A stretch of DNA of 64,000 nt from Nitrospira sp. (GTDB taxonomy: Bacteria > Nitrospirota > Thermodesulfovibrionia > Thermodesulfovibrionales > Dissulfurispiraceae), in assembly GCA_002634385.1 (NCBI GenBank), contig NSJL01000001.1:248001-312000 (forward strand). The letters are read 5' to 3'. Of this stretch, positions 1-8,220 are shown one piece after another. Positions within the stretch are counted from its first letter, which is position 1; the number at the start of each line of letters is the position of its first letter. The notes below the pieces were generated by a model that was not told the DNA's origin, did not search any database, and saw only the letters and a program-made list of their open reading frames with translations. The position numbers and the translations under genes are program-made.

Positions 1-2505
1 ATCCTCATGCACCTGCTCCCAACTCCCCAGGCGGGGATACGTCCTGTTGTTCATGAGCGCAGGAACTCCCTGCTTCGCATTTGCCTCGAGCTCTTCGAAA
101 TCAAATCCGGTTCCGGCCTGCGAGGCATCGAGAATTCTTTGCGCATACACGCTGACCTTGTTCTCATGGACGAACTTCCAGTAGTCATCAAAGCGCTTGT
201 CACCGGTCAATTTTCCGAGAGCATGGCCGATCCCGGCCAGGATCTCGATATCGGGCTTGGTGTCGAAAATCCGCGGGAGCGGCGTGCGGGGATGCACCTG
301 CAGGAAGGAGTTGGTGCATGATCCGCTGAAGTCGGGCTGCTTGAACTCGGCAGCGTAATCGCAGCCCCAGACGATGTCGGCATATTCGCAGGAGGCGTTC
401 CACCAGTAGTCGGCGACGGTGATCATCTCAATCTTCGGCAGGGTATTGTTGACGACATCATAGTGCCACTTCGCGTTGCCGAGGAGAGAGTTGGAATTCG
501 CAAACATCAAGGCCTTCGTCGGTGTATTGAGGTGCGTTTTCCCGCTGAACAGGTGTCCGCCGACCCTGAGAGGGCGATCCCCATAGTTATAAAAATGAGC
601 TGACTCGTAGACGTTATAATATTTCTTGTGCGCCTGCTTGTTGGGATCGAGCTCGATATGGAAAGGGTCCTCCGCTATGTACACGCCGACACCGTTCATC
701 AGGGCCGTCTTATAGTTGCCCGCATAGCTCCCCACATTCCCGCCGGGGTATCCGAGATTGCGGGTCATGGCTGCTACGAAGAGCACCGCACGATCTTTGA
801 GGTCAGCGTTGAAGTACTGGTTCGAGCCCATGCCGCAGGCGAACAGAGTCCCTTCCGGCCGCGCCGCGATATCTCTTGCAAGAGAGATGATCGCTTCCTT
901 CGGCGCCCAGCAGATCTTCGAGGCCTGCTCGGGCGAGAAGTTCTCGTTGATATACTGCTTCATGAGATCGAAGACCGGCCTCACCTGTACCTTCTGGCCT
1001 TTTACCGTGGTGACCGTAAATTCGCCTTCGATCGCCGGATCAACGGCAAACTTCTTTCCGAAATCGTTTCTGCTTACCGGCGTCAGCTTTTTGGAAGCTG
1101 CGTCCATCACCACGTAATCTCCCCACTCGGCAGCCATATCTTCAGTAAGTATCTGTTTATCATGCTCTTTCACGTGGTTGATCAAAGGATCATCCTTCTT
1201 GACGATGACGGTATCTTTCGTGGGAACCGCCTTCCGGTAATTCGGGATCACCTCTTCAGGCCGCAGCATTCCAAGGGTATCCATACGCACCAGGAAAGGC
1301 ATGTCCGAATACTTCTTCATGTGCTGCACGTCATACAGCTTCTCGTTGATGAGGACATGGGCGATACCCAGCATGAAAGCAGGATCGGTACCGGGCCTGA
1401 TGACAATTATCTCGTCGGAGCGGCAGCCGGTGGCCGGGTACTCGACAGAAACGGCAACCACTTTTGTGCCTTTCAGTCTCGCCTCGGTGAGCCAGTGGGA
1501 ATCAGGCATTTTTGTGGTGATCCAGTTCATTCCCAGGAGGACGATCATCTTTGCGTGCTCCACCGAGTTCAGATCGAATTCGTTGGTCTGCATTCCCAGC
1601 ACCATGGGGTGCCCCGGGGGGAGGTCCGTATGCCAGGTATAGCTGTCCAGACCCCTTCCGCCGAGCGCCTTCTCTGGACCGACGCCGCGAACTTTAGCGT
1701 CGAGAAGAGCAAGCATGTTGCTCAGCCGGTAATAGCCGTACACCCGTGTAAACCCGAGAACGGTCATGCCGCCCCTTATTTTGAAAGTCTGCGTACCCGC
1801 CTGCTTCATCGCCCCGATCATGGCAGGGTCGTATCCCTGTTTCGAAAGGAGTTCAGCTCCTGAAGCCCCGGAATAGGTCCGCGCGATATTGTTCAGCGCC
1901 TTTGCTGCAAGATCGAAGGCCTCATTCCACGGCAGCTTTATCCACTTATCCTGTCCGCGGTTTTCAAAATACTCCTTCGGCGGCTTTCCCGTCCCAGGGT
2001 CTCTCGGCATCCCCGCATCGACCCATTTCTTGAAACCGACGCGTACCATGGCGCCCTTTACTCGCCTGTCTCCATAGAGGCGGCGGACAAGGCCCAGGCC
2101 CTTCTGGCACGCCCGCGGGTCCCACCGGTGCGAGGCGGTGTTTCCATACAGGTCCTTTGCCTCTCCGTACCGGTAGGAGGGGCTTATCCGCGTGACAACG
2201 CCGTTTTTTACATGGGCCTTCAGCAGACAGTTGTGCGTATCGTTGGGAGAACAGAGGAAATGAAAGTGGCTATCCTCCTTATAGATATTTCTATATACCT
2301 TTTCCCAATCCCTGTTCGGGTACGCTTCCAGTGCACTGTCAGATTTCGGTTTGAGAAAATTGAACAGTTTCGAGTCACATCCCGAAAGGACCATGCCCGC
2401 CCCTGCTCCGGCGGCGAGGGTCAGAAAAGACCTCCTCGACATCAAACTCTTGTTTTCCTGCTTTGTCTCTTCTTTTGTATCCTTCTCCATTTTATCTTTC
2501 TCCAT
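1..2505 (-). CDS. NarG/NxrA-like periplasmic molybdopterin oxidoreductase, catalytic subunit (partial)
   Basis: These are the first 835 residues of a type II DMSO-reductase-family enzyme; the C-terminus lies beyond the left edge. A twin-arginine motif (SRRSFLT, residues 23-29) and a short hydrophobic stretch ending in LSGC (Cys43) predict Tat export, perhaps as a lipoprotein. His82, Cys85 and Cys93, plus a later Cys in WDPRACQKG, fit the FS0 iron-sulphur site. TDLPPGHP near residue 292 lines up with CDLPPASP of NarG, whose Asp ligates molybdenum. The family includes nitrate reductase, nitrite oxidoreductase, and selenate, (per)chlorate and ethylbenzene enzymes, so the substrate and direction cannot be fixed here; NxrA/NarG is my best guess. 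The start follows AAGGGAGC and lies 45 bases after the cytochrome b stop, in the same operon. A beta (Fe-S) subunit is expected next, outside the window. Confidence 0.85.
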   Translation of the reverse strand, partial: MEKDKMEKDTKEETKQENKSLMSRRSFLTLAAGAGAGMVLSGCDSKLFNFLKPKSDSALEAYPNRDWEKVYRNIYKEDSHFHFLCSPNDTHNCLLKAHVKNGVVTRISPSYRYGEAKDLYGNTASHRWDPRACQKGLGLVRRLYGDRRVKGAMVRVGFKKWVDAGMPRDPGTGKPPKEYFENRGQDKWIKLPWNEAFDLAAKALNNIARTYSGASGAELLSKQGYDPAMIGAMKQAGTQTFKIRGGMTVLGFTRVYGYYRLSNMLALLDAKVRGVGPEKALGGRGLDSYTWHTDLPPGHPMVLGMQTNEFDLNSVEHAKMIVLLGMNWITTKMPDSHWLTEARLKGTKVVAVSVEYPATGCRSDEIIVIRPGTDPAFMLGIAHVLINEKLYDVQHMKKYSDMPFLVRMDTLGMLRPEEVIPNYRKAVPTKDTVIVKKDDPLINHVKEHDKQILTEDMAAEWGDYVVMDAASKKLTPVSRNDFGKKFAVDPAIEGEFTVTTVKGQKVQVRPVFDLMKQYINENFSPEQASKICWAPKEAIISLARDIAARPEGTLFACGMGSNQYFNADLKDRAVLFVAAMTRNLGYPGGNVGSYAGNYKTALMNGVGVYIAEDPFHIELDPNKQAHKKYYNVYESAHFYNYGDRPLRVGGHLFSGKTHLNTPTKALMFANSNSLLGNAKWHYDVVNNTLPKIEMITVADYWWNASCEYADIVWGCDYAAEFKQPDFSGSCTNSFLQVHPRTPLPRIFDTKPDIEILAGIGHALGKLTGDKRFDDYWKFVHENKVSVYAQRILDASQAGTGFDFEELEANAKQGVPALMNNRTYPRLGSWEQVHED

Positions 2506-2550
2506 TAGCTGCTCCCTTTATCTTGATTGAAGTACAATGATGGAATTTCA

Positions 2551-4107
2551 TCAGTGAACCGGCCACTGGCTCTTCGACCAGAAGAAATCCCAGTTCGGGC
2601 CCCTCAGTTCAGTACCGACATAGGTGAAAATCAGAAAGCTGACCAGGAACATGGTGAACAGGGCTATTGCCCCCATCCTTGTCGAATCGGTCTTTTTGAT
2701 GACGAGATACGACCACACGATCATGAAGAGCACCCACAGGTTCCCCGGGTTGATTAGAGTGATCAATAACTGCGGCACATTGGGCCACCAGTTCCTGAAC
2801 CAGCCGAAGTTGATGACAAAAGCAAGCATGGCGATCAACACGATTGCCCCGACATACAGGGCCTGCAGCGCTACCGCCTTACCCTGCTTCCCGGCAAACC
2901 AGACGCCGACATGCTCCGACTCCCTGTCGAGATAGGGGATCAGTGCGAGGCCCAGGAGGGCAATGCCGGGGAGTCCGACTCCCCCCATGAAAGCCGAGTA
3001 CGAAAGGAGCTCCTGGAGCCCGAGGAAGTACCACGGCGCCTTCGCAGGGTTTTCGGGGATGAGGGGGTTGGCAAGCTCCTTGAGCGGCGCGTCGATATAA
3101 AAGGAGTAAACAAAGACGCCCGCCATGCACAGGAAGAAAACAGCCAGTTCCGCGATCAGGAGGTTCGGAAAACTGAGCACGGTATTCTCCACATCCCTGT
3201 CGACAACCGGCGTCTTCCCATGGGCAAGCTCCATGAGTCCGTATGTCTTGTTATGGGAGAATATCCCTCCCTTCTTGTCGGGAAGAGACAGCATCTCCCT
3301 GTCGCTTTCCTTTATCGCGAAGGTATCCGGCTTTGTCAGGCCCCCGTCCTTTCTGATTCTCCAGAAATGTATGCCCAGGAAAATGAACATTGCAATAGGG
3401 AAAAGCATGATATGGAGGAGATACACCCGGGTAAGGGATTCCTTTCCCGCCGTCAGGCCGCCGAGGAAGAACTCCTTCGAAAATCCCCCTATATCGAAAT
3501 ATTTGGTGATACCCAGGGAGTCGGTGATCTCTTTCGGAGATTGGATGATGTTTGCGACAATGACCAGCGCCCAGTAGGAAAGCTGGTCCCAGGGAAGCAT
3601 GTACCCCGAAAGGTTGATCCCGAAGGTGATGATGAGGAGAACTATTCCGATCACCCAGTTGAACTCCCGGCCTTTCTTATAGGAGCCCGTGTAAAAGACC
3701 CTCGCCATATGCAGCAGGACAAAAATGATCATCCCCTCGCCCGCCCATTTATGGATGTTCCTGGTCAGGTTTCCGGAGGTGACCACATACTTTATGTCCT
3801 TCACCGAATTGTATGCGTTCTCGATAGAAGGACTGTAATAGATCATGAGCACAACACCCGAAACGATGGTGATAAAGAGCAGGAAGACCGACATGAGCCC
3901 GAGGCCGAAGGTATAGGTGGGCCGCAAGGTATTGACGTGTGTCTTGACTCCCTGTACGTGCAGGAAGAAATTATTGAACATGGCGGCGGCCCGGGATTTG
4001 TCGGACGTCGGCTTGCCGCCGCGCAGGAAAGATCCTACAAAAGAATCCTTGAGGGACTTCAGATTTTCTTTGAACTTGTCGGTTCCCGACTTACTCACAT
4101 TATCCAT
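2551..4107 (-). CDS. Cytochrome b of a Rieske/cytochrome b (bc-type) complex
   Basis: This is a multi-helix membrane protein of 518 residues that carries haem b and the quinol sites of a Rieske/b complex. Two helices carry paired His ligands (NIHKWAGEG with LLHMARVF; YLLHIMLF with LGIHFWRI). The subunit-IV-like part follows in the same chain and holds the Qo signature as APWYFLGLQELL, so Pro stands where PEWY has Glu. About 120 extra residues with three further helices end in GPNWDFFWSKSQWP, making it longer than the usual 380-430. I prefer the ATG at 4107, preceded by GGTGAGG. An upstream ATG at 4134 would overlap the Rieske stop and has no ribosome site. Its neighbours make it the membrane core linking the quinone pool to the molybdoenzyme. 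Confidence 0.9.
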   Translation of the reverse strand: MDNVSKSGTDKFKENLKSLKDSFVGSFLRGGKPTSDKSRAAAMFNNFFLHVQGVKTHVNTLRPTYTFGLGLMSVFLLFITIVSGVVLMIYYSPSIENAYNSVKDIKYVVTSGNLTRNIHKWAGEGMIIFVLLHMARVFYTGSYKKGREFNWVIGIVLLIITFGINLSGYMLPWDQLSYWALVIVANIIQSPKEITDSLGITKYFDIGGFSKEFFLGGLTAGKESLTRVYLLHIMLFPIAMFIFLGIHFWRIRKDGGLTKPDTFAIKESDREMLSLPDKKGGIFSHNKTYGLMELAHGKTPVVDRDVENTVLSFPNLLIAELAVFFLCMAGVFVYSFYIDAPLKELANPLIPENPAKAPWYFLGLQELLSYSAFMGGVGLPGIALLGLALIPYLDRESEHVGVWFAGKQGKAVALQALYVGAIVLIAMLAFVINFGWFRNWWPNVPQLLITLINPGNLWVLFMIVWSYLVIKKTDSTRMGAIALFTMFLVSFLIFTYVGTELRGPNWDFFWSKSQWPVH

Positions 4108-4126
4108 TGTATCAACCTCACCGGAA

Positions 4127-4603
4127 TCAAACATTGATTTTGAACTTCGTCCCTACAGGGACTTCCCGCACGGTATCGACTACGAGGCTTCCGTCCACCT
4201 CCTGGCTTATCTCAAGCCACGCAAGGTTCCTCGGCGCGGGACCTCCGATGACCTTGCCGTTCTCATTATACTTCGAGCCGTGACAGGGACACTGGAAGCC
4301 TGTCTCGGAAATGGCGACGATGCATCCGAGATGTGTACAGATGCTGGAGATGGCATGGAGACCGTCGTCGTTGGCAAAGATGAAGACACCCTTGTCGTCC
4401 AGCTTCTTCACGGTACCCACCGGGAAATTGTCCGGCATCCCGATTTTGAAGCGCGTTGACTCCTCATACCGCACATTCGCCTTCGACATCCTGAAAATCC
4501 CGGCCAGCAGGGTGAATGAAGAGAGGACCGCAGCGCCCATGGACGCCAAACCGAGGAAGTCACGCCTCGATACTCCTGATTTTTCTTTAGTCTCGCTGCT
4601 CAC
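4127..4603 (-). CDS. Rieske 2Fe-2S protein with Tat signal
   Basis: The product has 158 residues. The N-terminus carries SRRDFLGLASMG and a hydrophobic stretch, the usual Tat-dependent membrane anchor of Rieske subunits. The cluster-binding boxes are CTHLGC and CPCHGS, giving two Cys and two His ligands, so the [2Fe-2S] centre should be intact. It would accept an electron from quinol at the Qo site of the adjacent cytochrome b and pass it to a periplasmic acceptor, here plausibly the molybdoenzyme or a cytochrome c. It starts at GTG after AAGGAGG, overlaps the end of the upstream flavoprotein gene by 17 bases, and is followed directly by cytochrome b, which indicates translational coupling. 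Confidence 0.93.
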   Translation of the reverse strand: MSSETKEKSGVSRRDFLGLASMGAAVLSSFTLLAGIFRMSKANVRYEESTRFKIGMPDNFPVGTVKKLDDKGVFIFANDDGLHAISSICTHLGCIVAISETGFQCPCHGSKYNENGKVIGGPAPRNLAWLEISQEVDGSLVVDTVREVPVGTKFKINV

Positions 4604-6410
4604 GTATCAATACCTCCTTAAACAAAAACCTTTCCATAGTGATGGCGTCGACAGGACACCGCTTTGCACAGAGTCCGCACCTGATGCACCTCTCCTCATC
4701 TTTTATGATTGCGGAACCGGTGCCAAGAGGATCCCTTCCATACCTATTCTTGTAAAGAGAGGCCAGAATCTCATCCCCCCTGATATTTTCGAGACTGACA
4801 AGCCGCAGGCAGTATTCAGGGCAGACATCGGCACAGCCGCCGCAGAGGATGCATTTCTCGCCGTCGAAGATGGTGTTTACGGCACAGTTCAGACACCTTC
4901 CGCCCTGCTCTTGCGCCGTCTGCTGATCGAACCCCTTTTCCACCACTTCGAAGACGCTCTTCACCCTCTCCTTTACCGGGGCCGCAGGGACCGGCTGCCT
5001 TTGGAGCTTTTCATAATCCTTCCTGAGCGGCACGTTGTTGTCCGGAAGGTCCTGGTGCGCCTCCGTCGCCTGCAGGCGCAGAGACGTTCCGCTTATGTAT
5101 TCGTGGATCTTCAGCGCCGCTTTCTTGCCGCTCGCCACCGCATCGATTACCAGCTTCGGGCCGTACGCAAGGTCACCGGCCACGAAAAGACCCGGAACTG
5201 TCGTGGACGTCTTGTCATGCTGTACACAGATCATGCCCCGGTCGGTCAGCTCGATCTCCAGGCCGCACCGGTCGAAACAGGACAGATCGAAAGCCTGTCC
5301 GACGGCAAAGAGGACCGTATCAGCAGGAAGGGTCATCATATCGTCTTCGTCGTACCGCGGATTGAATTTTCCCTCGCTGTCGAAGATCGAGACGACCTTT
5401 TTGAAGGTCATCGACTTCACCACACCGCGCCCATCGGCATTAATCCTTTGGGGACCGTAGCTGTTAAACCTTTCGACGCCCTCTTCCTCTCCCTCCTCGA
5501 TCTCCACAGCGTCCGCCAGCATCTGCCCGTACTCCTCCAGGCAGACCAGAGCGACCGATTCCACCCCTTTCTGCCGCAGGGATGTCCTCGCCACATCGTA
5601 GGCGACATTGCCGCCCCCGATCACGACGACTTTGGGCCCTATTTTGACCTCTTTGCCGGTGAAAACATCCCTCAGGAAATCGACCCCGCCAAGGACACCC
5701 TTGCTGTTGCCCCCCTCAATGGGAAGCATTCTCGACTTCTTCGCCCCGATGGCCATGAGCACCGCAGCGGATCCCTCATACAGATCTTTCAGCGAGATAT
5801 CCTTTCCCACCTGAACACCAAGCCTGATATCGACCCCCAGAGCCTTTATCGCATCGATCTCCGCCTGAAGTATCTCCCGCGGAAGCCTGTATGCCGGGAT
5901 TCCGACCGCCAGCATTCCGCCCGCCACTTTCTCCATTTCGTACACAACGACCTTGTACCCCATAAGAGCAAGCTCGTGGGCACATGCGAGGCCTGCAGGC
6001 CCGGAACCGACAATGGAAATACGCTTTCCGACATTCCGGGCGATGCCGGCAATACCCATTCCCCTGTCCTTGTACTTCTGCAGGAAAGTGCGCGCGAAAT
6101 CTTTCTTTTCGCCGTATATTTCGACACCGTACTTTTCCGTAACAAACCGTTTCAACGCCCTTATGGAAACAGCGGTGTCTATCGCTTTCCGCCTGCACGC
6201 CATCTCACAGGGAGCTCCGCATATCCTGCCGCATATGGAGGCAAGGGGGTTCGGAATGCGCGCAATCCAATACGCCTTCTCATAATCTCCCTCAGCGATC
6301 GCCCGCACATAGCCCCGGGAATCGGTGTTTACCGGGCACCCTGTCTGACACTTGATGTTCTGTTTCCAATATTGGTAATCAGGAATCACTACTTGAAAGC
6401 TTCTTGCCAT
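4587..6410 (-). CDS. GltD-like FAD/NAD(P) oxidoreductase with two C-terminal 4Fe-4S clusters
   Basis: This 607-residue flavoprotein starts with the Cys-rich domain of the glutamate synthase small-subunit family (CQTGCPVNTD, CGRICGAPCEMAC). It continues with an FAD Rossmann fold (VGSGPAGLACAHE) and an NAD(P) fold (VIGGGNVAYDVA). It ends with two ferredoxin-type clusters (CILCGGCADVCPEYC and CIRCGLCAKRCPVDA). Being first in an operon with Rieske and cytochrome b, it is more likely a cytoplasmic electron-input or output module than a glutamate synthase subunit. From memory, related NAD(P)-oxidoreductase subunits occur with some anammox bc complexes. Passing electrons between NAD(P)H or ferredoxin and the quinone pool is inference. 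The start follows AAGGAGC, and a sigma-54 promoter lies about 110 bases upstream. Confidence 0.85.
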   Translation of the reverse strand: MARSFQVVIPDYQYWKQNIKCQTGCPVNTDSRGYVRAIAEGDYEKAYWIARIPNPLASICGRICGAPCEMACRRKAIDTAVSIRALKRFVTEKYGVEIYGEKKDFARTFLQKYKDRGMGIAGIARNVGKRISIVGSGPAGLACAHELALMGYKVVVYEMEKVAGGMLAVGIPAYRLPREILQAEIDAIKALGVDIRLGVQVGKDISLKDLYEGSAAVLMAIGAKKSRMLPIEGGNSKGVLGGVDFLRDVFTGKEVKIGPKVVVIGGGNVAYDVARTSLRQKGVESVALVCLEEYGQMLADAVEIEEGEEEGVERFNSYGPQRINADGRGVVKSMTFKKVVSIFDSEGKFNPRYDEDDMMTLPADTVLFAVGQAFDLSCFDRCGLEIELTDRGMICVQHDKTSTTVPGLFVAGDLAYGPKLVIDAVASGKKAALKIHEYISGTSLRLQATEAHQDLPDNNVPLRKDYEKLQRQPVPAAPVKERVKSVFEVVEKGFDQQTAQEQGGRCLNCAVNTIFDGEKCILCGGCADVCPEYCLRLVSLENIRGDEILASLYKNRYGRDPLGTGSAIIKDEERCIRCGLCAKRCPVDAITMERFLFKEVLIREQRD

Positions 6411-6463
6411 TTTAAGCTCCTTGCTCGATCATTCCGCCCGATTCGGTTCAGAGTATCCCGGGG

Positions 6464-6499
6464 GCTCCCCCACAAATCACCCCGGGAATTTGGGGGAGC
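6464..6499 (-). other. Hairpin in the 5' leader of the Rieske/b-molybdoenzyme operon
   Basis: GCTCCCCC pairs with GGGGGAGC, extended by AAAT/ATTT across a small bulge, around a CCCGGG-containing loop. It lies between the predicted sigma-54 start site (about 6503) and the flavoprotein start. It has no U-run, so it may protect the mRNA or influence its translation rather than terminate it. Confidence 0.5.
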
Positions 6500-6514
6500 A
6501 TGATGTTTTTTACA

Positions 6515-6530
6515 TGCAAGCGCCGTACCA
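6515..6530 (-). promoter_or_regulatory. Predicted sigma-54 (-24/-12) promoter
   Basis: On the minus strand the sequence reads TGGTACGGCGCTTGCA. This matches TGGCACG-N4-TTGCA with one mismatch and has exactly ten bases between the invariant GG and GC. It faces the flavoprotein/Rieske/cytochrome b/molybdoenzyme operon and lies downstream of a gene for an NtrC-type activator, which such a promoter requires. Transcription would start near 6503. Confidence 0.75.
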
Positions 6531-6600
6531 GTATGTAAAAGTAGAATTCAGTGTTTGCGCTCCTTCCCCTTAACACCTTCACTTGCTCCCTGCATGTGAC

Positions 6601-6713
6601 AAATATGTCCCTACTTCTCGCAGAGAAACCCCTCCACATCTGCATGTGCAGCGTCATTGCAGCAATTTTCACACTGAGACATTAAAGTCACACAATAGGG
6701 ACATTAATATCCC
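6601..6713. promoter_or_regulatory. Candidate upstream activator sites (ATGTCCC/GGGACAT repeats)
   Basis: Three related elements lie 70-200 bases upstream of the sigma-54 promoter: AAATATGTCCC at 6601-6611, GAGACATTAA at 6676-6685, and the near-palindrome GGGACATTAATATCCC at 6698-6713. On the minus strand the last two form direct repeats (TTAATGTCYC...GTGTGA). Spacing and distance fit enhancer sites for an NtrC-type regulator. The same core recurs at 6806-6840 and at 9598-9612. Confidence 0.5.
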
Positions 6714-6805
6714 GCATGAAAGCCTTTTTGGCCCGTCCGCTTGACATAGCCGTACATCAAAGATCAGAACCGGGTAAGGAGATTCGGAAGCAGGTGAGAG
6801 GCACT

Positions 6806-6840
6806 GAGGCATAAATGTCCATTTTGGACATTTATGCCTC
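6806..6840 (-). terminator. Perfect 16-bp inverted repeat at the end of the regulator gene
   Basis: GAGGCATAAATGTCCA and its exact complement are separated by three bases, and the left arm includes the last codons of the sigma-54 regulator. No T-run follows, so it is a poor intrinsic terminator. It contains the ATGTCC/GGACAT core found upstream of the sigma-54 promoter, so it may instead, or also, be an operator. Confidence 0.5.
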
Positions 6841-8205
6841 GATATCCAATCCATATCTCTTTATCAGGCGATGTATCGTCTTCCTGTCAATTCCAGCCCT
6901 CAAAGCCGCCTTCGAGATATTGCCCGCAGTAATCTTCAGGAGTGTTTTGAGGTAGGTCCGTTCAAAAGCGGAGAGCCACATCTCTTTCGCTTCCCGGTAC
7001 TCGAGATTATCAGTGGAAGTGGGAAGAGAGGGGATCATATAAATCTCCCGCGGCAAATCCGTAATATTGATCCTGTCCGAGTCTGAAAGAACCACCGCAC
7101 GTTCAATAACATTCTGCAGTTCCCGGACATTTCCGGGCCACGAGTAATTCTCCAGCACTTCCATCGCATCCGACGAAATGCCGGTAACATTCTTGTTGTT
7201 CAATTCCGCAAATTTGCTCAAAAAATGCGAGGCCACCACTGGAATATCGCCCGTCCGTTCCCGGAGAGGGGGGACTTTTATATGGATAACATTCAGCCGG
7301 TAGAAAAGGTCCTCTCTGAATGTCTTCTCCTGCACGCACTTCCTCAAGTCCCTGTTCGTTGCCGACAGGATCCGCACATCGATCTGAATGAGACTGTTGC
7401 TGCCGATCCTCTTCACCTGCCGTTCCTGGACAGACCGCAGGAGCTTCGCCTGCATGGTCAGCGGTATCTCGCCGATTTCATCGAGAAAGAGCGTCCCTCC
7501 ATGGGCTATTTCAAAAAGCCCCTGCCTGTTTGAAGTGGCACCGGTGAAGGACCCCTTCTCATAGCCGAAGAGCTCGCTTTCAAGCAGATTTTCCGGGAGA
7601 GCGGCACAATCAATAGTGACAAAGGGGCCTGCCCTTCTCACACTGCGCTCATGGATCGCCTTTGCAACCATCTCCTTGCCGGTACCGCTTTCTCCGGTTA
7701 TCAGGATGTTCGCATCCGTTTCCGCCACCCGCTGTATCACCCCGCAAATCTCCTGTATTGCATGGCTTTTCCCGATAATTTCCTGCAAAGAATCGATCCT
7801 CAGCCGCTCTTTCAGTTTCCTGTTTTCGTCGAAAAGCCTTTTCTGCCGCAAGGCCCTTTCCAGGACGAGGCCCAGTTGTTCCGAAGAAAAAGGCTTCGAA
7901 ATGAAATCAAAAGCCCCCCCTTTTACCGATTCGACGGCGGTGGGTATGTCGGCAAACGCGGTTATCAGGATGACCGGGACGCCCGGATTGATTTCCAGCG
8001 ACGAGGCAAGGACTTCCATTCCGTTCTTGCCGGGCATTTTCAGATCAGTGAGGACAATGTCCGGTTCGAGCTTCTTCAGTTTTTCGATCGCGCGGCTGCT
8101 ATCCTTTTCGATAATACAATCGTGGCCAATTCTCCTGATGATCCTTGAATAGTTTTCAAGCATCTCTTCTTCATCATCAATAACAAGCACTTTCGCTTTC
8201 ACCAT
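6832..8205 (-). CDS. NtrC-family sigma-54-dependent response regulator
   Basis: This protein of 457 residues has the full three-domain layout. The receiver holds the phospho-acceptor Asp54 in VLTDLKMPG. The central AAA+ domain has Walker A GESGTGKE and the sigma-54 contact loop as GSFTGA (Ser for the usual Ala). A Fis-type helix-turn-helix closes the chain (ISKAALRAGIDRKTIHRLI). It would be phosphorylated by the histidine kinase encoded 15 bases upstream and open sigma-54 promoters by ATP hydrolysis. The predicted -24/-12 promoter and repeated elements directly downstream make the respiratory operon its likely target. Confidence 0.93.
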   Translation of the reverse strand: MVKAKVLVIDDEEEMLENYSRIIRRIGHDCIIEKDSSRAIEKLKKLEPDIVLTDLKMPGKNGMEVLASSLEINPGVPVILITAFADIPTAVESVKGGAFDFISKPFSSEQLGLVLERALRQKRLFDENRKLKERLRIDSLQEIIGKSHAIQEICGVIQRVAETDANILITGESGTGKEMVAKAIHERSVRRAGPFVTIDCAALPENLLESELFGYEKGSFTGATSNRQGLFEIAHGGTLFLDEIGEIPLTMQAKLLRSVQERQVKRIGSNSLIQIDVRILSATNRDLRKCVQEKTFREDLFYRLNVIHIKVPPLRERTGDIPVVASHFLSKFAELNNKNVTGISSDAMEVLENYSWPGNVRELQNVIERAVVLSDSDRINITDLPREIYMIPSLPTSTDNLEYREAKEMWLSAFERTYLKTLLKITAGNISKAALRAGIDRKTIHRLIKRYGLDIEA

Positions 8206-8220
8206 ATAGAGAAACCCCTC

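Noticed and set aside
1-2505. Calling the molybdoenzyme nitrite oxidoreductase or nitrate reductase outright
   Set aside because: Type II family motifs are shared by several substrates; the beta subunit and C-terminus are outside the window.
2911-4137. A plus-strand ORF of 408 codons antisense to cytochrome b
   Set aside because: The opposite frame has full haem and Qo motifs; this one has none.
4311-6503. A plus-strand ORF of 730 codons antisense to the flavoprotein gene
   Set aside because: It is a shadow frame of the strong minus-strand gene, has no family motif and no ribosome site.
6448-6672. A 74-codon minus-strand ORF in the control region
   Set aside because: It spans the predicted sigma-54 promoter and has no ribosome site or recognisable sequence.
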